Below are positions 36,327-45,709 of a stretch of 64,000 nucleotides of DNA, piece after piece. Made by a program: the position numbers and the translations under genes. This stretch comes from Prochlorococcus sp. AG-363-B11 (GTDB lineage Bacteria > Cyanobacteriota > Cyanobacteriia > PCC-6307 > Cyanobiaceae), in NCBI GenBank assembly GCA_003278425.1, contig QCFE01000008.1, forward strand, positions 1 through 64,000, given 5' to 3'. The first letter of the stretch is position 1. The number at the start of each line of letters is the position of its first letter. Below the pieces are notes generated by a model that saw only the letters and a list, made by a program, of their open reading frames with translations, was not told where the DNA came from and did not search any database.

Positions 36327-37751
36327 ATGGCTAATTTTGAAAAGCTCTTTCCCCCAGAAAAAGGAAAAAGGATTGAATTTAAGAATGGATTGCCATTAGT
36401 TCCTAACAACCCAATTATTCCCTATATTCGAGGAGATGGTACCGGGGTAGATATCTGGCCTGCAACACAAAAAGTAATTGATAACGCAGTAAGTAAAGCT
36501 TATGGAAATTCACGAGAAATTGAATGGTTCAAAATATTCGCAGGTGACGAAGCATGTGATCTCTATGGCACTTATCAGTATCTTCCGAATGACACCATAG
36601 ATGCAATTAAAGAATATGGCGTGGCCATTAAAGGACCATTAACAACCCCAATTGGTGGAGGGATTAGATCTTTAAATGTTGCCTTAAGGCAAATCTTCGA
36701 CCTATATAGCTGCGTGCGTCCATGTCGTTACTACAAAGGTACACCAAGCCCTCACAAACATCCAGAAGACTTGGATGTAATTGTTTATCGTGAGAATACT
36801 GAAGATATATACATTGGCATCGAATGGGAAGCAAATGATCCAATTGGGAAACAGTTAATTGATCATCTTAATAATAAAGTTATACCTTCTAGTGAATCAA
36901 TTAAAAGTAGAAGAATTCCTCATGGTTCGGGTATTGGAATTAAACCAGTAAGCAAGACTGGAAGCCAAAGACATATTAGAAAAGCAATTCAACATGCTCT
37001 AACACTTGAGGGAAAGAAAAGACATGTAACTCTTGTCCACAAAGGTAATATTATGAAATTTACAGAAGGTTCATTCCGAGACTGGGGTTATGAATTAGCA
37101 ACAACTGAATTTCGTAATGTTTGTATTACCGAAAGAGAAAGCTGGATACTCTCAAATCTTGAAAAAGATCCTGGATTAAATATAGAGAATAATGCAAAAA
37201 AAATTGAGCCTGGGTTTTCATCATTGACCCAAGAAAAAAAAGATATTATCTGCAATGAAGTTCAATCAGTGATTAACAATATTAATAAAACACATGGGGA
37301 TGGCAAGTGGAAAAAAATGGTTTTAGTAGATGACCGAATAGCAGATAGTATTTTTCAACAAATTCAAACAAGACCTCAAGAATATTCAATCCTTGCAACA
37401 TTAAATCTTAATGGTGATTATATCTCAGATGCCGCTGCTGCAATAGTTGGGGGTTTAGGTATGGCACCAGGTGCAAATATTGGGGATAAAGCTGCAATAT
37501 TTGAAGCAACGCATGGCACTGCTCCCAAGCATGCAGGGCTAGACAAAATTAATCCAGGGTCAGTAATACTTAGTGGCGTTATGATGCTTGAGTTTTTAGG
37601 GTGGGAGGAAGCAGCAAATCTAATTACCAACGGTTTAAGTCAATCCATTTCTGAGAAAAAGGTGACTTATGATCTTGCTAGGCTTATGGAACCGCCTGTA
37701 ACTCCCTTGTCTTGTAGTGAATTTGCTGATGCTATTATTGAAAGATTCTAA
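36327..37751 (+). CDS. icd: Isocitrate dehydrogenase (NADP+)
   Basis: 474-aa enzyme that makes 2-oxoglutarate, the carbon skeleton for ammonium assimilation and the nitrogen-status signal in cyanobacteria. Marks are IPYIRGDGTGVDIWPA, GGIRSLNVALRQ (substrate Ser/Asn/Arg), YRENTEDIYIGIEW, LVHKGNIMKFTEG, and NLNGDYISDAAAAIVGGLGMAPGANIG. It is longer than the E. coli enzyme by an insert around residues 295-345, as in other cyanobacteria. The leader holds several inverted repeats. It is convergent with the sugar-kinase gene. Confidence 0.97.
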   Translation: MANFEKLFPPEKGKRIEFKNGLPLVPNNPIIPYIRGDGTGVDIWPATQKVIDNAVSKAYGNSREIEWFKIFAGDEACDLYGTYQYLPNDTIDAIKEYGVAIKGPLTTPIGGGIRSLNVALRQIFDLYSCVRPCRYYKGTPSPHKHPEDLDVIVYRENTEDIYIGIEWEANDPIGKQLIDHLNNKVIPSSESIKSRRIPHGSGIGIKPVSKTGSQRHIRKAIQHALTLEGKKRHVTLVHKGNIMKFTEGSFRDWGYELATTEFRNVCITERESWILSNLEKDPGLNIENNAKKIEPGFSSLTQEKKDIICNEVQSVINNINKTHGDGKWKKMVLVDDRIADSIFQQIQTRPQEYSILATLNLNGDYISDAAAAIVGGLGMAPGANIGDKAAIFEATHGTAPKHAGLDKINPGSVILSGVMMLEFLGWEEAANLITNGLSQSISEKKVTYDLARLMEPPVTPLSCSEFADAIIERF

Positions 37752-37774
37752 AAATTTCTTAAAAGTTAATAACT

Positions 37775-39139
37775 TCAAGCAGATTCCATAATTTTAAAAG
37801 ACTCTAATAGAGTCTCTTTATTACCTAGGTTCCCAGGAAAAGTAATTATTGGTAAATCTTCTTTATCTTTTTCACAAGGACATACAACAGATAAGCCTGG
37901 CAAAATTTGTCCTTTCAAATTAACAGATTTAATTCCTAAACCTTCAGATATTAATATATGAGTAGTAATACCTCCTTTACTAATAATATATCCCAACCTA
38001 TTAGAAACTCTATCTACTAAGCGACCCATCAATTTCGCTAGGAAAACACCAAATATCATTCTTTGTTTCATTGAAGAGAAAGAAAGTTCACCTCTACTAG
38101 TAAATAAAACTGGTGTCTTTTTCTTATCGAGAATATCTAGTAACTGCTTATTCCATAGATTCTCTAAATCAGAGAGAAAGGATTCATTTGACGATTCCTC
38201 AAAAATTCTAGCGATTTTTTTGACTGGTAATTGAACACCAATACAGGAACTTTCTTCCAATAAAAGTTGTAGTTGATCATCTGCTAACTGTACATGAGAA
38301 CCAACAAGTACAATACCTGGTTTAAAATTACCATCTTTACCTCTAAGCCTTAAAGTAGAAAAATTTTTGAGACTATTATTCTCAGAATAAATTTGAGATA
38401 AAGAATTAATTAAACTTGCTGCTGAGCGAAAAAGGAACCTTTTTTTATTACCTAAGGACCGTATAGCTGATCCAAGAATATCAAAATCAAAAGAAGATTG
38501 GCCATCAACCACAACGCTCTTATTAGATGATAATGTCAATAAAAAGTCAATTAATTTTTCTTTACCTACTAGAGATTTATTTGCATCTCTCAATTGGTTA
38601 ATATTAATAGAAGCTATATCTTTGGCCTTTATTTCAAAATTACTTTTTTCTTCTATCCAAGAGATTAAGTGACTTGTAGAGAATCCAAATATTTTATCTT
38701 TAGCGAAAATAGTTTGATGGACTGGAATATTATTTAGTAAATGAATACCATTTACTGTAGTTCTCCCTCCCTCAAAAAATGCTGGAACATGGAAAGTTGC
38801 ATCAAAAGGCCCTAGTTCTTGATTAATTATTTTTGGTTCTAAAATCGAATGCCCTCTTAATGTTGAATCTCCTCTACTAATAAAAAGTATTTCATCTAAT
38901 CCTAAATTATTTTCTTTAAATACTTCCTTCAGATTATTACATATATCTCTTAGCCTTTTCTCAGCATGTTGAGGGGATAAAGATCTAGTATTAGTTAATA
39001 AAAAAAGTAATGGAGAAGGATCATTGATTCCCTTATTCAGTATTTCTTTATCCCAATGAAAGAGTAAAGGGCATCCATAAACAGTTTGAGATCCAGTTGG
39101 GTCATCATCAAAAACAATAATCTTCCTTGAATTTTTCAT
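37775..39139 (-). CDS. Four-carbon acid sugar kinase family protein (DUF1537)
   Basis: 454-aa protein of the YgbK/OtnK/DtnK family, whose characterised members phosphorylate D-erythronate or threonate at the 4 position. The N-terminal FDDDPTGSQTVYG motif and FISRGDSTLRGH mark the substrate domain; the C-terminal ISKGGITTHILISEGLGIKS and PGLSVVCPCEKDKEDLPIITFPGNLGN mark the nucleotide-binding domain. The start at 39139 (MKNSRKIIVFDDD) puts the motif at the N-terminus; 39166 would overlap the upstream gene. It lies directly downstream of an FMN-dependent hydroxy-acid dehydrogenase, not the usual PdxA2 partner. Confidence 0.85.
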   Translation of the reverse strand: MKNSRKIIVFDDDPTGSQTVYGCPLLFHWDKEILNKGINDPSPLLFLLTNTRSLSPQHAEKRLRDICNNLKEVFKENNLGLDEILFISRGDSTLRGHSILEPKIINQELGPFDATFHVPAFFEGGRTTVNGIHLLNNIPVHQTIFAKDKIFGFSTSHLISWIEEKSNFEIKAKDIASININQLRDANKSLVGKEKLIDFLLTLSSNKSVVVDGQSSFDFDILGSAIRSLGNKKRFLFRSAASLINSLSQIYSENNSLKNFSTLRLRGKDGNFKPGIVLVGSHVQLADDQLQLLLEESSCIGVQLPVKKIARIFEESSNESFLSDLENLWNKQLLDILDKKKTPVLFTSRGELSFSSMKQRMIFGVFLAKLMGRLVDRVSNRLGYIISKGGITTHILISEGLGIKSVNLKGQILPGLSVVCPCEKDKEDLPIITFPGNLGNKETLLESFKIMESA

Positions 39140-39156
39140 TAATCGCCATATACAAG

Positions 39157-40329
39157 CTATTTCCAACTATCAGGAATAGTTACATAAGAATCATCTAAAT
39201 CCTTCACAGATTTACAACCTAGTAATTTCATTGTCCGTAAAACATCGGTTTTAATAATCTCTATTGCTCTAGCAACCCCAGGTCCACCAGCTGCTGCCAA
39301 TCCATATGCATATGCCCTACCAATCAAAACGCCTTTAGCCCCAAGACACAAAGCTTTAACAACATCAGCTCCACGCCTAACTCCCCCATCTAATAAAACA
39401 TCTACTTTCCCATTTACTGCATTTACAACTTCAGGCAACACCCTAATAGTTGGTGCAACACTATCTAGCTGCCTAGCTCCATGATTAGATACAACAATGG
39501 CATCTACACCTAAATCAACCGCTTTCCGGGCATCATCGCCAATATGAACGCCTTTAACTACAATGTTTCCTCCCCATGCTTCTCTAATCCATTTGAGATC
39601 ATCCCATGTTACAACTGATGCTTCTAATGCAGGTCCAATTTCTGTATAACCCATCGGACCATCTTCTAGTTCAACATTCGGAAAATCCATTAAGCCTCCA
39701 TCTCCTAACCACTGAGTCATCCAACATGGCTTAACAAGAATCTGAGCAAGATAAGGAAGCATCTTGATCGGATTCATTGAAAGCAATTCTTTGGTGCCAT
39801 TTCGCAAGTCCCGTTCACGCAATCCTGAAACAGGGGTATCAATTGTTACAACTATGGCAGAAAAGCCTGCTCTCTTTGCTCTCTCAATTGTTTTTAAGGC
39901 AACATCACGCCCACCAAGCAAATAAAGCTGATACCAAGCAGGGAATTTTGTAGCTTCCTTCACTTCTTCCAACCTACATCCAGATAAAGTAGAAAGTGTA
40001 TAACCTGTTCCAGCAATACCAGCCTCACGCGCTGCAACAATTTCCCCCTTAGGGAAAAACAAGCGACTACTTCCTACTGGGGCAAGCATGAAAGGCAGTT
40101 GAAACTCCTGATTTAAAACGGAGGTAGTTAAATCACAAGATGGGGTTGCAACAGCGCATCTTGGACGAAAAAATATTTCTTGAAATGCTGAGCAATTCTG
40201 AGATAATGTTTGCTCTCTGTCAGCACCACTATCTATATAGTCAAAGACCATTCTGGGAACTCTTTTTTCTGCTAAGAGACGAAGATCACTAATATTTACG
40301 ACTGCAGGTGATGAAACATTAGCTTCCAT
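39157..40329 (-). CDS. lldD: FMN-dependent 2-hydroxy-acid dehydrogenase (L-lactate dehydrogenase type)
   Basis: 390-aa TIM-barrel flavoenzyme that oxidises (S)-2-hydroxy acids such as L-lactate or glycolate. N-terminal RVPRMVFDYIDSGADRE holds the FMN/substrate Tyr region; APVGSSRLFFPKGE, YQLYLLGGRDVA, VVTIDTPVSGLRERDLRNG, KGVHIGDDARKAVDLG, VSNHGARQLDS (active-site His) and DGGVRRGADVVKALCLGA follow. Lactate versus glycolate or another hydroxy acid cannot be decided by eye. It lies 17 nt before the four-carbon sugar kinase, a probable operon, with D-lactate dehydrogenase next upstream. Confidence 0.88.
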   Translation of the reverse strand: MEANVSSPAVVNISDLRLLAEKRVPRMVFDYIDSGADREQTLSQNCSAFQEIFFRPRCAVATPSCDLTTSVLNQEFQLPFMLAPVGSSRLFFPKGEIVAAREAGIAGTGYTLSTLSGCRLEEVKEATKFPAWYQLYLLGGRDVALKTIERAKRAGFSAIVVTIDTPVSGLRERDLRNGTKELLSMNPIKMLPYLAQILVKPCWMTQWLGDGGLMDFPNVELEDGPMGYTEIGPALEASVVTWDDLKWIREAWGGNIVVKGVHIGDDARKAVDLGVDAIVVSNHGARQLDSVAPTIRVLPEVVNAVNGKVDVLLDGGVRRGADVVKALCLGAKGVLIGRAYAYGLAAAGGPGVARAIEIIKTDVLRTMKLLGCKSVKDLDDSYVTIPDSWK

Positions 40330-40451
40330 ATCAATAAAGCTAGGCTGAATAAAAGATTATTCTAAGATAAGAGTGTCAATAAAGAAAATAGAGAAGAATT
40401 AAGTGAATTATTCTTATCATAAATATTAAAAATCTTCATTGTATAAGTAAA

Positions 40452-42158
40452 TTATGCATAATTCCTCCTTTTCGACATTTTTCCTATACCTGCATTAAAG
40501 GTGTTTGTAGGGTCAAGTTCTCGGTAGAAATTAACTAATGATAGATCTGCCTTATACAAATGTCCTACATTATGTTCAGCAGGGTATTTAGCATTGTTTA
40601 AATCTAAAATCTTTAGAATCTTATCTTTCAAGACTTCTGATTCTTCACCCTTTCTAACAACAAAATCTATATGAAATACCATGCATAAAAAATGAGCCAT
40701 CTGAAATGAATTAGACATTTGATCATAAATTTCTTTAGGAAATATTTTGTTCCAATCTTTATAGTTACGAGGCAGAGCAATATCTAAAGGTAAAAGATCT
40801 CCTGATGAAAATTGATTGATAATTTTATATCTATTAGGTGCTGCTCCAGCAACATATCTGTGTAGGAGAGCATCTTTACCTTCATCCTCAGAGCATTCTA
40901 TATATTCATAGTCTTTCGCATCTTTAGTTAGAGAGTTAAGCAAATTTCTGATCTCATCAATGGATTTATCACTAGCTAAAAGTATCATATAATGCTCAAA
41001 TCTATTTCTGTATTCAATTAACCTCTTAGGTAAATGGTTAGGAATAATATCAGCAAGAAACTGCAATATTTTATCAGATAAATGTAATGGTAAAAATCCA
41101 ATTTTATTAATAATCTGATCAAAATTTCTTTTTAATTCTAGAAGCATTGGCAATGATTTTGTTCCAAAATATTTAATAAACAAGAAAGTGTCCTTACAAT
41201 ATTTAGCAGAGCCGTCAAAATAACTAGAATGCATATACTCACCCATATCGGGTAAAAAGTTATTTTCTGTAAGTATCTTTTCTCTAAGATAAGTAAAATT
41301 TTCAGGAATATTTGTACCAACAAAAAATACTTTCTCATTCTTAGAAATCGGGAAAGTGTCTATTCTCACAGCAAATACAGCTATTTTTCCAGCACATCCA
41401 CTGGATTCATAAAGACGCCTTGGATCAGAATTAAACCTTGCAGGTGACATGGAATGAATTTCTCTAATACGAGATTTATACTCTCTATCAGATGCCATAC
41501 TTGTTGAATTTGGGACCTGGTTAATACTAAAATTACTTTCTTCCAGATTCTTTAAAATAATCTCCGGGGATGAACCTAAATCAATTCCTAAATGGTTAAT
41601 CAATTCCAACTTTCCTTGTTTGTTTAATCTTGCATATAAAGAGAGCTCTGTATAAGCAGGTCCACGGTTAACTAAATTACCACCTGAATTATTACATACT
41701 CCTCCAATCACTGATGCACCAATACAAGAAGATCCAATAACTGAATGCGGAGCTCTATTATAAGGCAAAAGTTCTTCTTCTAATGAATATAAAGTTGTTC
41801 CAGGAAATGCAATTACTTGCGAAGCATGATTAAGCAAGGTTAATTTTTTAATATTAAGACAATTAATAATTACTACATCTCTATCATAATTTTCACCATC
41901 TGGAGTGGAGCCACCCGTTAATCCAGTATTTGCAGCTTGCATAATTATTATTTTATTAAAAGAAATACATTCCTTTAGTACTTCCCAAAGTTGAAGCAAT
42001 GTCTTTGGAAAAACAACAATAGACGCAAAGCCTCCTCCTACTCTTATACCAGTGCTATAAGGAAGTATTTTTTCTTTATCTAATAAAATATTACTTCTAC
42101 TTACAATTGAGATCAATTTTTCAGTGAAAAGTGAAGAAGAAACATTTTCCATATGCAA
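40452..42158 (-). CDS. dld: Quinone-dependent D-lactate dehydrogenase
   Basis: 568-aa FAD protein similar in length and motifs to E. coli Dld (571 aa). The FAD-binding part contains MQAANTGLTGGSTPDGE, IAFPGTTLYSLEEELL, and HSVIGSSCIGASVIGGVCNNSGGN. Later PAEHNVGHLYKADLSLVNFYRELDPTNTFNAGIGKMSK is the typical C-terminus. Such enzymes oxidise D-lactate at the membrane and pass electrons to quinone. It has no transmembrane helix, as in E. coli. The codon content looks more A/T-rich than that of neighbouring lldD by eye, but I have not measured it. It is probably transcribed on its own, 122 nt upstream of lldD. Confidence 0.9.
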   Translation of the reverse strand: MHMENVSSSLFTEKLISIVSRSNILLDKEKILPYSTGIRVGGGFASIVVFPKTLLQLWEVLKECISFNKIIIMQAANTGLTGGSTPDGENYDRDVVIINCLNIKKLTLLNHASQVIAFPGTTLYSLEEELLPYNRAPHSVIGSSCIGASVIGGVCNNSGGNLVNRGPAYTELSLYARLNKQGKLELINHLGIDLGSSPEIILKNLEESNFSINQVPNSTSMASDREYKSRIREIHSMSPARFNSDPRRLYESSGCAGKIAVFAVRIDTFPISKNEKVFFVGTNIPENFTYLREKILTENNFLPDMGEYMHSSYFDGSAKYCKDTFLFIKYFGTKSLPMLLELKRNFDQIINKIGFLPLHLSDKILQFLADIIPNHLPKRLIEYRNRFEHYMILLASDKSIDEIRNLLNSLTKDAKDYEYIECSEDEGKDALLHRYVAGAAPNRYKIINQFSSGDLLPLDIALPRNYKDWNKIFPKEIYDQMSNSFQMAHFLCMVFHIDFVVRKGEESEVLKDKILKILDLNNAKYPAEHNVGHLYKADLSLVNFYRELDPTNTFNAGIGKMSKRRNYA

Positions 42159-42265
42159 TTCAGGTTTTTAGATATTAAAACTATTGTATTATGATCTTAA
42201 AAGGAGATTCTTATAAAGCTAGTTCATTTTGTATTTAATCCTAATAAATGCAGCAACATTAGCAG

Positions 42266-43126
42266 CTACATAATTCTGAAACTACATGAAAATTCTTGAA
42301 GTTCTCCTGGATTAAGAGTTAACTTTTTCTCCTCTATATTCACTGCGTTTCGAGAGCTAGTCCAAGGTTCCAAGCAAAGCATTGGTCTAGGTGGATCAGT
42401 CCAAACAACTGTCTTTTCAAAAGAAGCTTGGGATTTCATCTCAATACTTTTTAACGCTAATAAATCATTTAATACAACAAGCCCTTCACCTTCACTATCA
42501 GAGATAAAATCAACGCCTTCACAGAGGCTATTTAACTGCTTAGATGTAATATCTTGTTTCATCTTCAAATGATTAAAACAAGTTTGAGATAATCCTTTGA
42601 TGGAAACTTTTTCCAAGTTAACAACATTAAAATACGGATGAAGTCCAATACTAAAAGGCATACTTTGTTCACCAAGGTTATGAAGAGTAATTTTTATCTC
42701 TAAACAATCACTTGAAGGTCGAACCTGCATTTCAAGCAAAAAGCTATATGGATATGAAGCCCTTGTTATCGCTGAATCATTTAAACTTAAATTAAAACCT
42801 CGTTGATCTTCAAGAGGGTAAAAATTCCAAGAAAGATCTCTGGCAAAGCCATGTTGATTAATAAGAAAATCTCCCTGAGGTAATCGCAAGCAGTTTCCAG
42901 GTAAATCTCCACAAATTGGAAATAAGACAGGGATTCCTCCTCGAATACTCAATTCATTTTGCTTAAAACGTTCTAAATCGAAATAAAGAACATCGTAGTC
43001 CTCAACAAGCCATTCACTAATCAATCCTCCCCTTTCAGGAACTACCCGTAATCGACATGTATTGTTTTTATCGCGACATTCCCAATGAGAATAAGGGTCT
43101 GTCTTCTTTTTAAAATCAAACTGCAT
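42266..43126 (-). CDS. Galactose mutarotase-like (aldose 1-epimerase family) protein
   Basis: 286-aa beta-sandwich protein of the aldose-1-epimerase/hexose-6-phosphate mutarotase family. Visible: VPERGGLISEWLV, IRGGIPVLFPICGDLPGN (conserved Arg), DFLINQHGFARDLSW (His), PFSIGLHPYFNV (second catalytic His), and VVWTDPPRPMLCLEPWT (acidic Glu base). The full catalytic set appears present. Its sugar is not known. It stands in a run of minus-strand genes between dld and an alpha/beta hydrolase. Confidence 0.85.
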   Translation of the reverse strand: MQFDFKKKTDPYSHWECRDKNNTCRLRVVPERGGLISEWLVEDYDVLYFDLERFKQNELSIRGGIPVLFPICGDLPGNCLRLPQGDFLINQHGFARDLSWNFYPLEDQRGFNLSLNDSAITRASYPYSFLLEMQVRPSSDCLEIKITLHNLGEQSMPFSIGLHPYFNVVNLEKVSIKGLSQTCFNHLKMKQDITSKQLNSLCEGVDFISDSEGEGLVVLNDLLALKSIEMKSQASFEKTVVWTDPPRPMLCLEPWTSSRNAVNIEEKKLTLNPGELQEFSCSFRIM

Positions 43127-43144
43127 TCCTTTAAAATTTATTAT

Positions 43145-44050
43145 CTAAAGAGTTTTTAACCAATCAATAAGAACAGAATTAACCTTTTCAGGGACTTCAT
43201 CATGAGGACAATGACCAGCATTTAGAACTACCTCTTTTGTAGCAGAGGGGACATAGCGTGAATACATAGCTCGTTTACTTGGAGCATTCATCCAAGGATC
43301 TTGGTTGCCCCAAAGAAGAAGAAGTGGCGCCGATAACTCTGAAAATAACTCATCTAAAGGCTTGCCTTGTGGTCCAGCCGGTTCAAATACGCTACGGAAA
43401 ACACCAAATGCGCCTTTATCAAGAGAAGGTCTTCTGATCGATTCAACAAGTGCATCATCAACATTTTTACTATCGATATAAACCTGATTCAATGTTCTTC
43501 TAATAGTGGAAGGTTGCCTCAGATTCTCAAAAAGTATTCTCTGAAAGAGAGCATTCTTCAAAAAAATTTCACCAACTGTTTTTCGAGCAGTCGACCAAAA
43601 CCCCTGAACAGAAACTTTTTCTTCACTAAATCTGCCAGCTGCATTTAGTAATACAACACCAGCAGCTTCATCTCCCAATGCACATCCTGCAGCCAAGGCA
43701 GCATATCCTCCCAAAGAATTACCAACTAAGACAGTTGGTCTCCCAATTCTTTCTTGAACATAAGCGCTAACTTGATCTTTCCATAAAGGCCCTCCATAAT
43801 CGAGGCTGGCTGGTTTTGAACTTCTTCCAAATCCAAGTAAGTCAATAGCATGTACTTCACAAAAATTACTAATTACAGGAATATTGTGCCTCCAATGATC
43901 AGTAGAAGCTCCAAACCCATGAATCAAAAGTACTGCAGGAGACTTTGCTAAATCATCTCTGGAGAGATCTGGTGTAGTACTACAGCAATAAACCGAATGG
44001 CCTAAATAACTCCAAAAATTATTTTTTTCTTGAGTTTGAACAGACGTCAC
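43145..44050 (-). CDS. Alpha/beta-fold hydrolase
   Basis: 301-aa protein with the full triad: oxyanion loop HGFGASTDHWRHN, nucleophile Ser in VGNSLGGYAALA, Asp in LLWGNQDPWMNAPS and His in NAGHCPHDEVPE. The fold and length match cyanobacterial hydrolases of the haloalkane dehalogenase/esterase group. No signal peptide. Its substrate is unknown. It lies 18 nt upstream of the mutarotase gene, so cotranscription is likely. Confidence 0.9.
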   Translation of the reverse strand: MTSVQTQEKNNFWSYLGHSVYCCSTTPDLSRDDLAKSPAVLLIHGFGASTDHWRHNIPVISNFCEVHAIDLLGFGRSSKPASLDYGGPLWKDQVSAYVQERIGRPTVLVGNSLGGYAALAAGCALGDEAAGVVLLNAAGRFSEEKVSVQGFWSTARKTVGEIFLKNALFQRILFENLRQPSTIRRTLNQVYIDSKNVDDALVESIRRPSLDKGAFGVFRSVFEPAGPQGKPLDELFSELSAPLLLLWGNQDPWMNAPSKRAMYSRYVPSATKEVVLNAGHCPHDEVPEKVNSVLIDWLKTL

Positions 44051-44170
44051 AACAAAAAAAAATAAATAAATTGAATAAAATTTTACTTACTTTCTTGACC
44101 AGATTGCAAAAAAGAATAGCAAACTCAATGCTTCTAAATCCTTTACAAGATTTTCAAAATAAATATCTTT

Positions 44171-45544
44171 TTAAACTAAACCCACTGGATCAGCTGCTAC
44201 TTCATCAGGAATTGAGTTACCCCCACCAGGTTTCTTATCTTTAAGAACAATCCTAAGTAGAACAGGCGCCAAGAAAGTTGTCCCAATTACCATTAACAAA
44301 ATTGCAGCTTCTAAAGAAGGTGTAAGCAAACCAGCACTAGTACCAAGTCCTAGAAAAATTAAGCCCACTTCTCCACGAGGCATCATTCCTAATCCAACAA
44401 CTAATCGATCAGTTGGCTTATCAATGACAAATGACCAGCCAGCTGCAATTTTCCCAATAATTGCAACAACCAAAAGGAAACCTGCAACAATCAAAGCGGA
44501 ACGACTAGCAGGATCTAAAGGGTTAATAACTGAAAGATCCATTCCAGCTCCAACTAAGACGAAGAAAATCGTCGCAAATAGCGAAACTAAAGGAAGAACA
44601 GATTGTTGAATTGCGTGATTATTTTTCGAACTGCTCAAGATCAAACCAGCTGCGAAAGCACCCAACGCTGCCTCCAAGCCTATTGCTGTAGCGACAAAAC
44701 AACTAAGGACAAGTATTACAAAAGAAGCCACTACGACTGCACCGGGAGCCTTCAATCGTTCCAGCAACCAATCAAACGCCGGAGCAGCAGTCCGACTTAA
44801 AGCAATAGCGGCTATGACAAAAACCGTTGCGGCTACAACTAGTTTGACAATTGGTGCAATTTCTAGTGAGCCCCCTGTAGCTAATGCAACTACAACAGCA
44901 AGAATTACAATCCCTAAAATATCGTCAAGAACTGCAGCACCAATGACTATCTGACCTTCTCGAGTCTTTAGATAACCTAACTCTCCGAAAACACTTGCAG
45001 TAATTCCAATACTAGTTGCTGTCATAGAAGCACCAGCAAAAATTGCAGGTATTAATTCCACTTGAAAAATGAACATAAGACCAAATGTACCAAATGCAAA
45101 AGGTAAAATTACCCCTGCCATAGCAACCGTAAAAGCCTGAGCTCCAACTGCAACCAATTCCTCTAATTCACTTTCTAAACCAGTAAGAAAGAGCAATGCA
45201 TACAGTCCAAGAGTTGCAACAGCTTGCAAGGAAGGGAAAGTCTCAAAATACAAATCTGGAACTGCCTCTTTAGGAATCGCAGCAAGAGAACTAATTACAT
45301 TAATAAAACCTTGATTCAAAGCTACATGAGCACTAGGTGGAATAAGTAAATGCAATCCAGAAGCACCAATCAAGACACCTGCTAAAAGTTCTCCTACAAT
45401 TGTTGGCAAGCTAAGTCGAACTAAAAGCTCAGCTAAAGTCCTAGCTGCCAGAAAAATCAGTAAAAAGCGGATAACCCCAATTAATGTTTCTGCAACTTCT
45501 ATCTCGTGGGTACTTAATACAGAAAAAACTGGCGATAACAACAT
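44171..45544 (-). CDS. CPA2-family Na+/H+ antiporter (NhaS3-like)
   Basis: 457-aa protein with about 12 membrane helices. Family marks are the N-terminal LPTIVGELLAGVLIG, LFLTGLESELEEL, ASMTATSIGITASVFGELGYL, VLDDILGIVILAVV (conserved DD), and MPRGEVGLIFLGLG near the C-terminus. It exchanges Na+ (or K+) for H+ across the cytoplasmic or thylakoid membrane; the Synechocystis homologue NhaS3 is in the thylakoid. The C-terminal tail is short with no TrkA regulatory domain. It is divergent from glgP. Confidence 0.88.
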   Translation of the reverse strand: MLLSPVFSVLSTHEIEVAETLIGVIRFLLIFLAARTLAELLVRLSLPTIVGELLAGVLIGASGLHLLIPPSAHVALNQGFINVISSLAAIPKEAVPDLYFETFPSLQAVATLGLYALLFLTGLESELEELVAVGAQAFTVAMAGVILPFAFGTFGLMFIFQVELIPAIFAGASMTATSIGITASVFGELGYLKTREGQIVIGAAVLDDILGIVILAVVVALATGGSLEIAPIVKLVVAATVFVIAAIALSRTAAPAFDWLLERLKAPGAVVVASFVILVLSCFVATAIGLEAALGAFAAGLILSSSKNNHAIQQSVLPLVSLFATIFFVLVGAGMDLSVINPLDPASRSALIVAGFLLVVAIIGKIAAGWSFVIDKPTDRLVVGLGMMPRGEVGLIFLGLGTSAGLLTPSLEAAILLMVIGTTFLAPVLLRIVLKDKKPGGGNSIPDEVAADPVGLV

Positions 45545-45709
45545 GATCTGAAAATTCAGGCCTTAATTATATCTGAAGCATAAATTACTAGATAACCATT
45601 TTTGACAAAGGTGCTTAAAAAAAGTTTGAAGCATTCAGGTGTTGATCTGAAGTTACTAAAGATATGAAACGAAAACTTTAGCTAGCGTCCATCAATATAA
45701 ATCTCGAAC

